From Deltaproteobacteria bacterium (GTDB lineage: Bacteria > Desulfobacterota > Deferrimicrobia > Deferrimicrobiales > Deferrimicrobiaceae), in the NCBI GenBank assembly GCA_025356865.1, contig JANXQJ010000123.1:1-52930 (forward strand): 52,930 nucleotides of DNA, in the 5' to 3' direction. The notes beneath the pieces were generated by a model. That model saw only the letters and a list, made by a program, of their open reading frames with translations. It was not told the origin of the DNA and did not search any database. Positions within the stretch are counted from its first letter, which is position 1, and every line of letters starts with the position of its first letter. A program made the translations under genes and the position numbers. Below are positions 16,009-27,075 of the stretch, one piece after another.

Positions 16009-16778
16009 CCGGCCGCGCATCCTATTTCTCCGGCGAGGGGATCACGCTCAGATTCGGCGGCGTGACGGCGCTGCGCGATGTCGCCTTCTCCGTCTCCGAA
16101 GGGACCGTCCACGCCATGATCGGACCGAACGGCGCGGGGAAGACGTCGCTGTTCAACGTCATCACCGGGCTCTATGCCCCCGATTCGGGCACGGTGCGGT
16201 TTGCCGGCGCCTCTCTTTCCGGGCTGCCGCCCCACGCGGTCGCGCAGGCGGGGATCGTCCGCACCTTCCAGAACCTCGAGATCTTCACCAACATGACCGT
16301 GCTCGAAAACGTCCTGACGGGCGCCCACCTCTCGGCGAAATACGGCCCGTTCGATTTTTTCCTGCGCACCCCCCGCTATTTTCGCGAGGAGCGGCGACTC
16401 CGCGAAGAGGCGCTGGCCGAACTGTCGTTCGTCGGGCTCGAGGGGGACGCCTCGCTTCCGGCGGCACAACTTCCGTTCGGGTCGCAACGGATGCTCGAGA
16501 TCGCCCGCGCGCTGGCGGCGCACCCGCGCCTGCTGCTGCTCGACGAACCCGCGGCGGGGCTCAATATCCGCGAGACGTCCGCGCTGGGCGAACTGATCCG
16601 GAAGATCGTGGCGCGCGGCGTGACGGTGGTCATGGTCGAGCACGACATGGCGCTCGTCATGGATATTTCCGACCGCGTCACGGTCCTCAATTACGGCGAA
16701 GTGCTGGCGGACGGCACGCCGGCCGAGGTGCAGCGAAACCCTGCGGTCGTCGCGGCCTATCTGGGCGAGGAGGACTGA
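16005..16778 (+). CDS. livG: Branched-chain amino-acid ABC transporter ATPase LivG
   Basis: This 257-residue ATP-binding subunit has Walker [13 protein letters not shown], then VRTFQNLEIFTNMTVLENVL as in LivG, signature LPFGSQRMLEIARAL (degenerate LSYG, common in LivG), Walker B LLLLDEPAAGLN and the switch histidine in VMVEHDM. The GTG start overlaps the livM stop; the longer in-frame reading upstream is only the livM shadow. The protein ends AAYLGEED, typical of the family. It couples with LivF in a heterodimeric motor. Confidence 0.94.
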   Translation: MTGRASYFSGEGITLRFGGVTALRDVAFSVSEGTVHAMIGPNGAGKTSLFNVITGLYAPDSGTVRFAGASLSGLPPHAVAQAGIVRTFQNLEIFTNMTVLENVLTGAHLSAKYGPFDFFLRTPRYFREERRLREEALAELSFVGLEGDASLPAAQLPFGSQRMLEIARALAAHPRLLLLDEPAAGLNIRETSALGELIRKIVARGVTVVMVEHDMALVMDISDRVTVLNYGEVLADGTPAEVQRNPAVVAAYLGEED

Positions 16779-16783
16779 AGGGG

Positions 16784-17512
16784 ATGCTCCGCGTCAAGAA
16801 TCTGCAGGTGCATTACGGGATGATCCACGCGCTGCGATCGGTCTCGGTCCACGTCAAGGAAAAGGAGATCGTGGCGCTGATCGGCGGAAACGGCGCCGGC
16901 AAGACGTCGCTCCTGACCGCCGTATCCGGGCTCATCCGGACGACTTCGGGCGAGGTCGCGCTCGACGGGAGCGACGTCACGAAAGAGAAGGCCGATCGGA
17001 TCGTGCGCAAGGGCATCGCCCACGTTCCCGAGGGGCGGCACGTGTTCAAGCCGCTCTCCGTCGAGGACAACCTGCTTCTCGGCGCCTACCACCGCTTCAC
17101 GTGGCGGACGGCCTCCGTGATTCGCGGGGAGATCGAGCGGGTTTACGCCCTCTTTCCGGTCCTGGGCGAGCGGCGGAAGCAGCCGGCCGGAACGCTGTCG
17201 GGCGGGGAGCAGCAGATGCTGGTCATCGGGCGGGCGCTCCTTTCGCATCCCAAGGTCCTGCTGCTCGACGAGCCGTCGATGGGGCTGGCTCCCAAGGTGA
17301 TCCGCGAAATCTTCGAGCACGTCGCGCGGTTGCGCGCCGAACGGGGAATGACCATCCTGCTGGTCGAGCAGAATGCACGCGCCGCGCTCTCGATCGCCGA
17401 CCGCGGCTACGTGCTCGAGACGGGCCGCGTCGTGCTTCAGGGCAGTTCCGAAGAGTTGCTGGCCAACCGCGATGTCCAGCGCGCCTATCTCGGCAGGGAT
17501 GCCGAACGGTAA
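16784..17512 (+). CDS. livF: Branched-chain amino-acid ABC transporter ATPase LivF
   Basis: This 242-residue second ATPase has Walker [38 protein letters not shown] (the LivF hallmark), signature [15 protein letters not shown], Walker [13 protein letters not shown] and VEQNARAAL in the switch region. It starts 5 bp after livG. Its stop is followed 19 bp later by the second paaK, so the ligase is in the same transcription unit as the transporter. Confidence 0.94.
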   Translation: MLRVKNLQVHYGMIHALRSVSVHVKEKEIVALIGGNGAGKTSLLTAVSGLIRTTSGEVALDGSDVTKEKADRIVRKGIAHVPEGRHVFKPLSVEDNLLLGAYHRFTWRTASVIRGEIERVYALFPVLGERRKQPAGTLSGGEQQMLVIGRALLSHPKVLLLDEPSMGLAPKVIREIFEHVARLRAERGMTILLVEQNARAALSIADRGYVLETGRVVLQGSSEELLANRDVQRAYLGRDAER

Positions 17513-17531
17513 AATGTCTGGAGGAGGAGCG

Positions 17532-18830
17532 ATGTACTGGGAACCGGACTTCGAATGCATGGCGCGTGAAGAACTCGAGCAACTGCAGCTCGAGCGGCTG
17601 CAGTCGACGCTCAACCGCGTCTACGCGCACGTTCCGTTCTACCGGAAGGCGTTCGATGCGATCGGGATGACGCCCGAGGATATCCGGTCGCTCTCCGACC
17701 TGGCGAAGCTGCCGTTCACGACCAAGAACGACCTGCGCGACAGTTACCCGTACGGGCTCTTCGCGGTTCCGCTTCGGGAGGTGGTCCGGATCCACGCCTC
17801 GTCGGGCACGACCGGCACGTCGACCGTCGTCGGCTATACCCGAAACGACATCAAGATCTGGAGCAACTGCGTCGGGCGGATCCTGACGATGGGGGGCGCC
17901 GGCAAGGAAGACGTCATCCAGATCGCCTTCGGCTACGGCTTGTTCACCGGCGGTTTCGGGCTGCACTACGGCGCCGAGCGGATCGGGGCGTCGGTCATCC
18001 CGGTCTCCAGCGGCAACACGGCGCGGCAGATCAAGATCATGAGGGACTTCAAGAGCACGGCGTTCGTTTCAACCCCGTCCTACGCGATGCTGATCGCCGA
18101 TACGATCCGCGAGATGGGGATTCCGCGCGCGGAGCTGTCGCTCAAGTACGGGTTCTTCGGCGGGGAGCCATGGTCCGAGCGGATGCGCCAGGAAATCCAG
18201 GAGAAGCTCGGGATCATCGCGACAGACAACTACGGCCTCTCCGAGGTGATGGGGCCGGGCGTCGCCGGCGAGTGTCTCGAACGGAACGGGCAGCATTTCA
18301 ACGAAGACCATTTCCTCGTCGAGGTGATCGATCCCGAGACGCTGAAGCCGGTGGCGCCGGGCGAGACGGGGGAACTCGTCATCACCACGCTGACGAAGGA
18401 AGCGTTCCCGATGATCCGCTACCGCACGCGCGACCTCACGCGGTTCATGCCCGACGGTTGTCCCTGCGGACGCACGGGCCGGAAGATGGCGCGGATATCC
18501 GGCCGGACCGACGATATGCTGATCATCCGGGGCGTCAACGTGTTCCCGTCGCAGATCGAAGCGGTGCTTTTCGAGATGGAAGGGACCGAGCCGCACTACC
18601 AGATCGTCGTCGACCGCAAGGGGGCGATGGACGAGGTCACCGTCCGGGTCGAGGTGTCCGAGGCGATCTTCTTCGACCAGATGCGGCGCCAGAAGGAAAT
18701 GGTCGAGAAGATCCAGAAACGGATCGCGCACGAGCTGGGAATCAGCGCCGACGTCAAGCTGGTCGAGCCCAAGTCGCTCGAGCGGTTCGAGGGGAAAGCG
18801 ACCCGCGTGATAGACAACAGGAAACTGTGA
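17532..18830 (+). CDS. paaK: Phenylacetate-CoA ligase, AMP-forming (copy 2)
   Basis: This 432-residue paralogue of the ligase at 9293 has the same ANL motifs: [63 protein letters not shown] and terminal [11 protein letters not shown]. The start at 17532 is favoured by the Shine-Dalgarno GGAGGAGG directly upstream. An in-frame ATG at 17514 would place that Shine-Dalgarno inside the gene. The two ligases share nearly all catalytic segments but differ in the acyl-binding stretch between about residues 120 and 210. That pattern suggests different arylacetate or short aryl-acid preferences (inference). Confidence 0.92.
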   Translation: MYWEPDFECMAREELEQLQLERLQSTLNRVYAHVPFYRKAFDAIGMTPEDIRSLSDLAKLPFTTKNDLRDSYPYGLFAVPLREVVRIHASSGTTGTSTVVGYTRNDIKIWSNCVGRILTMGGAGKEDVIQIAFGYGLFTGGFGLHYGAERIGASVIPVSSGNTARQIKIMRDFKSTAFVSTPSYAMLIADTIREMGIPRAELSLKYGFFGGEPWSERMRQEIQEKLGIIATDNYGLSEVMGPGVAGECLERNGQHFNEDHFLVEVIDPETLKPVAPGETGELVITTLTKEAFPMIRYRTRDLTRFMPDGCPCGRTGRKMARISGRTDDMLIIRGVNVFPSQIEAVLFEMEGTEPHYQIVVDRKGAMDEVTVRVEVSEAIFFDQMRRQKEMVEKIQKRIAHELGISADVKLVEPKSLERFEGKATRVIDNRKL

Positions 18831-18866
18831 CACCGATGATCACTACGGTTTCCACTGGAGGGTGAT

Positions 18867-19724
18867 ATGTCTCAAGGTACGCTTTATATCGTCGCCACGC
18901 CGCTCGGCAATCTCGAGGACATCACGTTCCGGGCGCTCCGGGTGCTGAAGGAAGTGTCCGTCGTGGCCTGCGAAGATACGCGGCGCACGGTCAAGCTGCT
19001 CAACAAATACGAGATCCGCACGCCGCTTGCCATCTACCACGACTACAACAAGGAGCGCGCGAGTCTCGGCATCCTCAGGCGCCTGCGCGACGGCGAGAAC
19101 GTGGCGCTGGTTTCCGACGCCGGAACGCCGGCGATATCGGACCCGGGTTACGAACTGGTGCGAGATGCGATTGCGGCCGGGGTGCACGTCGAGGTGATAC
19201 CGGGCCCGTCGGCGCTCATCTCCGCGCTCGTCGTCTCCGGGCTGCCGACCGACCATTTCACGTTCGAGGGATTTCTTCCCAACCGGAAGGAGAAGCGGCG
19301 CAAGGCGCTCGCCGCGCTTGCCGAAGAGACGCGCACGATGATCTTCTATGAATCGCCGAACCGGATCGCGGCGTGCCTGGCCGAAGCCGCCGGGGTCCTG
19401 GGCGAGCGTCGCGGATGCGTGGTGCGCGAACTGACGAAGATCCACGAGGAGATCCTGCGCGGCACGTTGTCCGAGCTGGCGGCCGAACTGGGTGGCCGGG
19501 AATCGGTGCTGGGCGAGGTCACCCTGGTCGTCGCCGGCGCGTCGAAGACGATCGAGCTTTCGGTCGACGAGATCGTCGAGGCGGCGCTCCAGGATTCGGG
19601 GGGATCGTCGCGCGACATCGCGCGTGAGATTGCCGAACGGACGGGGTTGTCGCGGAAGGAAGTCTATGCCGAGGTCATGAAGCAGCGCGCCCGCAAGGAG
19701 AAGGACCCCGCTTCGGACTCGTAA
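18867..19724 (+). CDS. rsmI: 16S rRNA (cytidine-1402-2'-O)-methyltransferase RsmI
   Basis: This 285-residue SAM-dependent methyltransferase of the tetrapyrrole-methylase fold 2'-O-methylates C1402 in the decoding centre. Diagnostic segments are LYIVATPLGNLEDITFRAL at the N-terminus, CEDTRRT, NVALVSDAGTPAISDPG, VIPGPSALISAL, GFLPNRKEKR and FYESPNRI. The C-terminal helical HTH-like tail (LSRKEVYAEVMKQR) is present, so the gene is complete. It sits 36 bp after paaK2 with its own Shine-Dalgarno GGAGGG. It may be co-transcribed with the transport genes, but its function is unrelated. It converges on the regulator gene with 13 bp between stops. Confidence 0.95.
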   Translation: MSQGTLYIVATPLGNLEDITFRALRVLKEVSVVACEDTRRTVKLLNKYEIRTPLAIYHDYNKERASLGILRRLRDGENVALVSDAGTPAISDPGYELVRDAIAAGVHVEVIPGPSALISALVVSGLPTDHFTFEGFLPNRKEKRRKALAALAEETRTMIFYESPNRIAACLAEAAGVLGERRGCVVRELTKIHEEILRGTLSELAAELGGRESVLGEVTLVVAGASKTIELSVDEIVEAALQDSGGSSRDIAREIAERTGLSRKEVYAEVMKQRARKEKDPASDS

Positions 19725-19737
19725 ATTCGAGGACTGA

Positions 19738-21120
19738 TCAGCCCTCGATGTCGTGGCGGCGTGCCAGCTCTTCGAAGGCCGCCGGGTCGATGTTGAGGAT
19801 CTCGGCCGCCGCCCGGCGGTCGCCCGCCGACAGGGCGAGCGCCTGCAGGACCATCGGTTTCTCGATTCCCTCGATGGCCTGCTGGAGCAGGTCGGGCGGT
19901 GAAGCCGCGGGTGAAGCGTCGACTGCCTGCTTGCGCCGTCGCCCGTAGATGATGTCGTTCGGCAGGTCGGTGGCGTCGACAAGCGTTCCCTGTTTTTTCT
20001 TTCCGGCGATCTGCCGGACCAGGTCCCTCAACTCTCGGACGTTACCTTGCCACGGATAGGCCGATAGCGCCGTCAGGGCGGCTTGGCTGAAACCCTGAAG
20101 CGGTTTCTTCCGGTCTCGGTTCGCCTCGAACAGGAAATGGTGCAGCAGCAGCGGGATGTCCTCGATTCGGTCGCGCAGCGGGGGCACCGGAATCGTGCCC
20201 GGTGCGAACGCTTCGCGAAGTCCGGGAATCAGCGTCGCATCATGGGGACGCGCGCCGTTGCGCGAGCAGGAGACGATCAGCCGGACATCGAGTTCGACGG
20301 CGTGGTCGCCCCCGACGGGACGGATCGTCCGGGTCGAGAGGAAATCGAGAATCCGTTCCTGCAGCCGCGGCGACGCCTCGCCGGCGTCGGCGAGGTAAAG
20401 GGTGCCCTGGTTGGCCAGTTCGAGTTTTCCGGAGGCCGGAAGGACGGCCTGCTGCCATGCGCCCGGGGCGTGCCCGAACAGCTCGTCCTCGAGCATCTCT
20501 TCCTGCTTGCCCGCGCAATAGACCGCGACGAACAGGGCGCCCGACCGGGAACTCTGGGCGTGGATCACCCGGGCGGCCAGCGTGCGCCCCGTGCCCCGTT
20601 CGCCCGAGAGCAGCACCGGGGTATCCGTATCGGCGAGGCGCGTGGTTGCGGCGATCATCTCCTGCATGGCGGGGCTCGTGCCCACCATGGCCTGCACCTG
20701 ATACTCGCCTCGGAACTCCGATTTAAGGAACTGGTTCTCGCGGCGAAGTTGCCGGTGAGCGTAGGCTTTCAGGACGAGGTTGACGACCTCCTGCCCCTTG
20801 AACGGCTTCATCAGGTAATGGAAGGCGCCCGCCCGCATCGCCTCGATCGCGGTATCGACCGTCGCGTAGCCGGTCATCATGACGACTTCGGCGTCGGACT
20901 GGATCTTCCGGGCGGTGCGAAGGACTTCGAGCCCGTCGGGGCCGGGCATCTTGAGGTCGGTCAGGATGACGTCGAACCGCTCGCGCTCGATCAACTCGAT
21001 GGCTTCCGTGCCGGAACTGGCCCTCCGGATGTCGCAGCCGACCGGTTCGAAAAAGTCGGACAGGAGTTCGAGCAGTTGCGGTTCGTCGTCGACGATCAGC
21101 AGGCGCATCGGATTGGTCAT
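19738..21120 (-). CDS. NtrC-like response regulator with degenerate AAA+ domain
   Basis: This 460-residue protein has receiver, AAA+ and Fis-type HTH domains. The receiver looks functional: acidic pair D11/D12, phospho-acceptor D55 in LTDLKMPG, the T/S switch in MMTGYAT and K105 in MKPF. The central domain keeps the overall fold (ELFGHAPG, ELANQGTLYLAD, PLRDRIEDIP, YPWQGNVRELRD) but has lost key residues. Walker A reads GERGTGRT (Lys replaced by Arg179), the sigma-54 contact loop GAFTGA reads GAWQQA (220-225), and Walker B LFLDE reads LYLAD (241-245). The C-terminus (RRAAAEILNIDPAAFEELARRH) is a plausible but unusual HTH. It probably binds DNA without sigma-54 activation or normal ATPase activity (inference). 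It lies 24 bp downstream of a small membrane-protein gene in an operon with amrS; no histidine kinase gene is adjacent. Confidence 0.88.
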   Translation of the reverse strand: MTNPMRLLIVDDEPQLLELLSDFFEPVGCDIRRASSGTEAIELIERERFDVILTDLKMPGPDGLEVLRTARKIQSDAEVVMMTGYATVDTAIEAMRAGAFHYLMKPFKGQEVVNLVLKAYAHRQLRRENQFLKSEFRGEYQVQAMVGTSPAMQEMIAATTRLADTDTPVLLSGERGTGRTLAARVIHAQSSRSGALFVAVYCAGKQEEMLEDELFGHAPGAWQQAVLPASGKLELANQGTLYLADAGEASPRLQERILDFLSTRTIRPVGGDHAVELDVRLIVSCSRNGARPHDATLIPGLREAFAPGTIPVPPLRDRIEDIPLLLHHFLFEANRDRKKPLQGFSQAALTALSAYPWQGNVRELRDLVRQIAGKKKQGTLVDATDLPNDIIYGRRRKQAVDASPAASPPDLLQQAIEGIEKPMVLQALALSAGDRRAAAEILNIDPAAFEELARRHDIEG

Positions 21121-21144
21121 CTGGAAAAGGTCCGGGTCATATCC

Positions 21145-21417
21145 CTACTTCCTGCGGAATGTCCACCAGATCGCAGCGCCGCCGGCGACGAGGATCACGA
21201 TCAGGGAGGCGACTTCGAGGTCGCGGTATCGCGATCGGCTGGCTTTCTCGACGGCCCTGCGCTGATCGATGATCGACGCGCCGGGCGCGTTGTCCGGGCC
21301 CGATGCGAGGATTTCGTGCGGGATGGCGGCGGCGAACAGGATCAGGGCGTACAGCAGGACAACCCCGGCCGCGGATCCTCCGGTCCTCGTGCGCACTCTG
21401 GATGAAACAGGTTTCAT
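21145..21417 (-). CDS. Small hypothetical protein with two membrane segments
   Basis: This 90-residue protein is not recognised as a named family. A basic N-terminus (MKPVSSRVRTRT) is followed by a hydrophobic segment at about 17-33 that could be a signal peptide or anchor, then a polar loop of about 30 residues containing DNAPGASIIDQRR. A second hydrophobic segment (LEVASLIVILVAGGAAIWWTF, about 67-87) and terminal RRK complete it. The positive ends predict both termini in the cytoplasm with a short periplasmic loop, if the first segment is not cleaved. It is sandwiched with 9 bp and 24 bp gaps between amrS and the NtrC-like gene, so it is likely co-expressed; a sensory or scaffold role is only speculation. 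Confidence 0.65.
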   Translation of the reverse strand: MKPVSSRVRTRTGGSAAGVVLLYALILFAAAIPHEILASGPDNAPGASIIDQRRAVEKASRSRYRDLEVASLIVILVAGGAAIWWTFRRK

Positions 21418-21426
21418 TGCGTCAAT

Positions 21427-22469
21427 TTATAGCACGAAACGGAGCGTCGCATGGCACTCGCGGCACCGGTTGCCCGAGAGTCCGGACGCGTCGGCCCGGT
21501 ATCCTTCCCGCCGGACGACGACCCTGCCGCACTCCGGGCAGTGCGTGTCGGAGGTGCCGGACAGCCCGATGTTGCCGACGTAGACGTATCGAAGCGACTC
21601 CGATGCGATTGCGAAGGCGGATTCAAGCCGGTCGGGCGGAGTCGGCGGGGCCGTCATCCGGTGCATCGGGAAATAGCGCGAAAAGTGAAGCGGAATTTCG
21701 GGGTCGACGTCCGCGACGAAATCGACCACGGCCCGGATCTCGGCGTCCGAATCGTTTTCGCCCGTGACCAGCAGCGTCGTCAACTCGACGTGGGTAGCCT
21801 TCGACGCGGTACGGATCGTCTCGAGCACCGGTTCGATCGTGCCGCCGCAAATCCGCCGGTAAAAGTCCGGGTTCATCGACTTGAGGTCGATGTTCATCGC
21901 GTCGACGAACGGCAGCAGTTCGGCGAGCGGCTCGGGATTGATGTAGCCGTTGGTCACGAGGACGTTGGCGAGTCCCGCTCCCCGGAATGCGGCGGCGCAG
22001 TCGCGGACGAACTCGAAGCCGATCGCCGGTTCGTTGTAGGTGTATGCGATCCCGACGCTGTTTTCCTGCCGGGCCGCGGCCAGCAACTCGTCGATGGTGA
22101 CCGTCTGTTCCGGCACGTTTCCCTCGACCAGGTGGAAATTCTGGCAGAACGAGCATCGGAAGTTGCAGCCGACCTGGCCGATCGAGAGGATGGGACGCCC
22201 GGGGTGGAAGTGGTAGAGCGGTTTCTTCTCGATCGGGTCGACCGCGACCGCCGAGACGCGTCCGTACGATTCGGCGCTGAGCGTTCCCGCCACGTTGCGG
22301 CGGACACGGCAGATTCCGTGTCTCCCGTCGGCGATCCGGCACCGGTGGGGGCACAGGTCGCAACGGACGGCGTCGCCATCGGCGTGCCACCAAGATGCAA
22401 TCCTGACGGCGATATCAGTATCGGAACGGCCGGCTACGACGACGCCCTCATCGATCCGGATTTCACTCA

Positions 22470-22470
<1 letters not shown>
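21427..22470 (-). CDS. amrS: AmmeMemoRadiSam-system radical SAM protein AmrS
   Basis: This is a radical SAM protein of about 347 residues. It has an N-terminal Cys cluster (CDLCPHRCRIADGRHGICRVRRN), a GRVSAVAVDPIEKKPLYHF segment, the 4Fe-4S/SAM motif CNFRCSFCQN and a C-terminal zinc-ribbon-like pair (HCPECG and NRCREC). These are the features of the AmrS family, which co-occurs with AMMECR1 and Memo domain proteins. The substrate is unknown, and the AmrA and Memo partners are not in this window. I prefer the ATG at 22470; an in-frame ATG at 22479 is possible. Neither has a Shine-Dalgarno. It is divergent from ligA with only 35 bp between starts. Confidence 0.87.
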
Positions 22471-24644
<2,174 letters not shown>

Positions 24645-24739
24645 ACATCGGCTTGTACGGACGAAAAAAAGATACAATGCCCGGGCAAGATGAATACGCG
24701 GTCGACGGGGGAAAGCCGCGACGATCACGGAGGTGTTGG

Positions 24740-25036
24740 ATGACGTCATTCTGGAAAAAGATCGTCGGCGGCAAGCCGGAAGCGGAAAAAGAGCCAACGG
24801 GTCAATACGGGGCCGACTACGTCGGCATGTCCGACCTCATGAAGTTCAACCAGAACCTGCTCGACGCGCTGCGGCACGAGCAGTCTGGCCTCGAGTTCTA
24901 CCGCCGTTTCCTCGAAGAGGCCAACGACGAGCGGGGCCGCGAGATGTACCGCCGCCTCATCGAGGAAGAGGAGCGGCACCTCAAGATGGTCCAGGAAGAG
25001 ATCGACGAGCACAAGAAATCCGGGTACTGGAGCTAG
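24740..25036 (+). CDS. Small ferritin-like/rubrerythrin-type helical protein
   Basis: This 98-residue protein is made almost entirely of two long amphipathic helices. Glu, Tyr and His are spaced as in half of a ferritin-like di-iron bundle: ALRHEQSGLEFYRRFLEEA and REMYRRLIEEEERHLKMVQEEI. A complete di-iron four-helix bundle would need a dimer. The first 30 residues (WKKIVGGKPEAEKEP) are polar linker. The ATG at 24740 follows GGAGGT at 6 nt. Family knowledge suggests a rubrerythrin-related stress or iron protein; metal binding is inference. It is monocistronic, after ligA, and ends before a strong bidirectional terminator. Confidence 0.7.
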   Translation: MTSFWKKIVGGKPEAEKEPTGQYGADYVGMSDLMKFNQNLLDALRHEQSGLEFYRRFLEEANDERGREMYRRLIEEEERHLKMVQEEIDEHKKSGYWS

Positions 25037-25048
25037 TTCAACTGGTGC

Positions 25049-25157
25049 GGATGCCCAAGTCTCCCTTCTTTACGGGAACGAGGGCATCCGAACATACAAG
25101 AAAGCCCCGGCGGGATCGATACCCGGCGGGGCTTTCTTGCTTTGTAGTGAAGGGAGA
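25049..25157. terminator. Nested inverted repeats with a strong bidirectional terminator
   Basis: The main hairpin pairs AAGAAAGCCCCGGCGGG (25098-25114) with CCCGGCGGGGCTTTCTT (25122-25138), 17 bp with a single mismatch and a 7-nt loop, with T-rich tails on both strands. It serves the ferritin-like gene and the convergent pgk. A second hairpin, GGATGCCC (25049-25056) with GGGCATCC (25082-25089), lies just before it. GTCTCCCTTC (25059-25068) can also pair with GAAGGGAGAC after the terminator, near 25148-25157, so alternative folds exist. Confidence 0.85.
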
Positions 25158-25191
25158 CCCGGGCGTTCGCCCTGCCGCTGGAATCGCCCCT

Positions 25192-26376
25192 TCAGCCCTC
25201 GAGCGCGACCAGCCCCGGTAGTTGTTTCCCCTCGAGCAGCTCGAGGAAGGCGCCGCCGCCGGTCGAGACGTAGGACATCTTGCCGGTAAGCCCGGTGTTC
25301 TTGAGCGCCTTGCCCGAGTCGCCGCCGCCGACGATGGTGACGGCCGGGCTGGTGGCCAGCGCGTGGACGAGCGCGTTGGTTCCGCCCGCGAACTGCGGGA
25401 TCTCGAATGCGCCCATCGGACCGTTCCAGACGATGGTCTTCGCGTCCCAGAGAATTTCCTTGAAGAGCATCTGCGAGGCGGGCCCGATGTCGACGGCGGA
25501 CCACCCCTCGGGAATCTCCTTGAACGGAACGATGTGGGTCTCGGCCGTGGAGTCGAACTTGTCGGCGATCAGGAAGTCGACCGGCAGGTAGAGCTTGAGC
25601 TTGCGCGCGGAGGTGACGGCGATGACCTCCTTGGCCATCTCGACCATGTCGGCTTCGAAGAACGACGATCCGGTCGGGTAGCCGTGCGCCGCGATGAAGG
25701 TGTTGGCCATCGCCCCGCCGATGATGATCTTGTCGACCTTCCCCAGCACGTTGCGGATCGCGTCGATCTTGCCGGACACCTTGGCGCCGCCGAAGATGGC
25801 GACCAGCGGCCGTGCGGGCGCGACGAACGCCTTCTCGAAATAGTCGATCTCGTCCTTCATCAGCAGGCCGGCCGCTTTCTCGGCGACGTGGTGCGTGATC
25901 GCGACATTGGATGCGTGTCCCCGGTGCGCGGTGGCGAAGGCGTCGTTGACGTAGACGTCGCAGAGCGCGGCCAGCCTGGCGCCGAAGGCTTCGTCGTTCT
26001 TCTCTTCCTCGGGGTGGAAACGGATATTCTCGAGCATGATGACGTCGCCGGGTTTCATCGCGGCCACGGCCTTTTCGGCCGGTTCGCCGATGCAGTCGGG
26101 GACGAAGCCGACCTCCTTGCCCATGACGATGGAGAGCCGCTTCGCGGCGGGTTCGAGGCTCATCTCGGGAACCACCTTGCCCTTGGGCCTGCCGAGGTGG
26201 GAGACGAGGATGACCTTTGCCCCCTGTTCGGCCGCCATCCGGATGGTGGGAAGCGCCGCCTGGATGCGCGTGTCGTCGGTGACCTGCCCGTACTTGTCCA
26301 TCGGGACGTTGAAGTCGACGCGGATCAGGACCCGCTTGCCAGCGAGATTCAATTGGTCGATGGTGCGAACGTTCAT
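25192..26376 (-). CDS. pgk: Phosphoglycerate kinase
   Basis: PGK transfers phosphate between 1,3-bisphosphoglycerate and ADP in glycolysis/gluconeogenesis. The 394-residue protein is complete: [14 protein letters not shown] at the N-terminus, SHLGRPKG (substrate basic patch), [13 protein letters not shown], the hinge [25 protein letters not shown], the nucleotide-binding GGAMANTF and the C-terminal GGGDSGKAL with [15 protein letters not shown] Shine-Dalgarno AGGAGG lies 6 nt from the ATG. Its partner gap is not adjacent, so pgk is separated from the usual gap-pgk-tpi cluster. It shares a bidirectional terminator with the convergent ferritin-like gene. Confidence 0.97.
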   Translation of the reverse strand: MNVRTIDQLNLAGKRVLIRVDFNVPMDKYGQVTDDTRIQAALPTIRMAAEQGAKVILVSHLGRPKGKVVPEMSLEPAAKRLSIVMGKEVGFVPDCIGEPAEKAVAAMKPGDVIMLENIRFHPEEEKNDEAFGARLAALCDVYVNDAFATAHRGHASNVAITHHVAEKAAGLLMKDEIDYFEKAFVAPARPLVAIFGGAKVSGKIDAIRNVLGKVDKIIIGGAMANTFIAAHGYPTGSSFFEADMVEMAKEVIAVTSARKLKLYLPVDFLIADKFDSTAETHIVPFKEIPEGWSAVDIGPASQMLFKEILWDAKTIVWNGPMGAFEIPQFAGGTNALVHALATSPAVTIVGGGDSGKALKNTGLTGKMSYVSTGGGAFLELLEGKQLPGLVALEG

Positions 26377-26463
26377 GGCGCCTCCTGGAGGACGAAAGTT
26401 GTCACCCCCGATGTTACCAGAGAGGGCCGGCGGCGGAATAGCCCCATCGCGATCCCGCCTGGG

Positions 26464-27075
26464 TTACCCTCCGAAATACGCGGGCAGCAGGTTGAAGCCG
26501 AAATGGAGCGCGGCCGGCACGTACACGGTTCCCGTGCGCTCGCGCGACCAGCAAAACAGCAGGGCGGGAAAGAAGGTCAGTGCCCGCCACGGGGACGGGG
26601 CGATCGCCAGGTGCGTCGCCGCGAAGAGGAGCGAGGTCCAGACCAGCGGCCTGCGGCCGTGCCGCTCGAAACCGTCGTACAGGTAGCCACGGAAGAAACT
26701 CTCCTCGCTCAATGCGATGCCGGCCTGGTGGAGCGCGAAGGAAAGCGGGTGCGAAAGCGGCGGGGCGAGGCCGGGCTTCAGTACGGCGGGAAGCGGCAGC
26801 TTCAGCCAGAGAAAGTAGGCGGTGCACCCCAGCAGCGCGGCGCCGAGCAGCGTCGGGAGGGTTTTCGAAGGACGGCCGATGCGGGAGGCCCAAACGGGCC
26901 ACGCTTTCCCCCGGTAATGGAACATCGGGACGTACAGGAACAGGGCGACCGCGAAGGAGGATTGCGGGAGCCACCCGGGGTTGAATCCGGACGCAAGCCG
27001 GAGCAGCAGCGCGATGCCGGCCAGTTCGCAAAGGGCGGTGACCGGAAGGCTCGGTGCGGCGGGGCGGTCGTTCAC
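26464..27075 (-). CDS. CPBP-family intramembrane metalloprotease
   Basis: This 203-residue protein has about six hydrophobic segments and the three CPBP (Abi/Rce1-like) motifs in order: EE-x3-R in SEESFFRGYLYD (123-134), the FAATH histidine (151-155) and HFGFN (191-195). The Glu and His residues form the metal site in this glutamic-type membrane protease family. In bacteria, substrates are mostly unknown. The GTG at 27075 overlaps the gph stop by 4 bp, giving a plausible polar N-terminus (MNDRPAAPS). A longer reading to 27207 is only the gph shadow. It is co-transcribed with gph and the membrane TPR gene upstream. Confidence 0.82.
   Translation of the reverse strand: MNDRPAAPSLPVTALCELAGIALLLRLASGFNPGWLPQSSFAVALFLYVPMFHYRGKAWPVWASRIGRPSKTLPTLLGAALLGCTAYFLWLKLPLPAVLKPGLAPPLSHPLSFALHQAGIALSEESFFRGYLYDGFERHGRRPLVWTSLLFAATHLAIAPSPWRALTFFPALLFCWSRERTGTVYVPAALHFGFNLLPAYFGG

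Noticed and set aside
12952..16020. 1022-codon open frame on minus
   Set aside because: Antisense to livK2-livH-livM; rich in Arg/Asp/Gln without any recognisable domain.
24660..24677. Promoter before the ferritin-like gene (TTGTAC/TACAAT)
   Set aside because: Spacing is about 14 bp, too short for a normal sigma-70 promoter; only a -10-like element remains.
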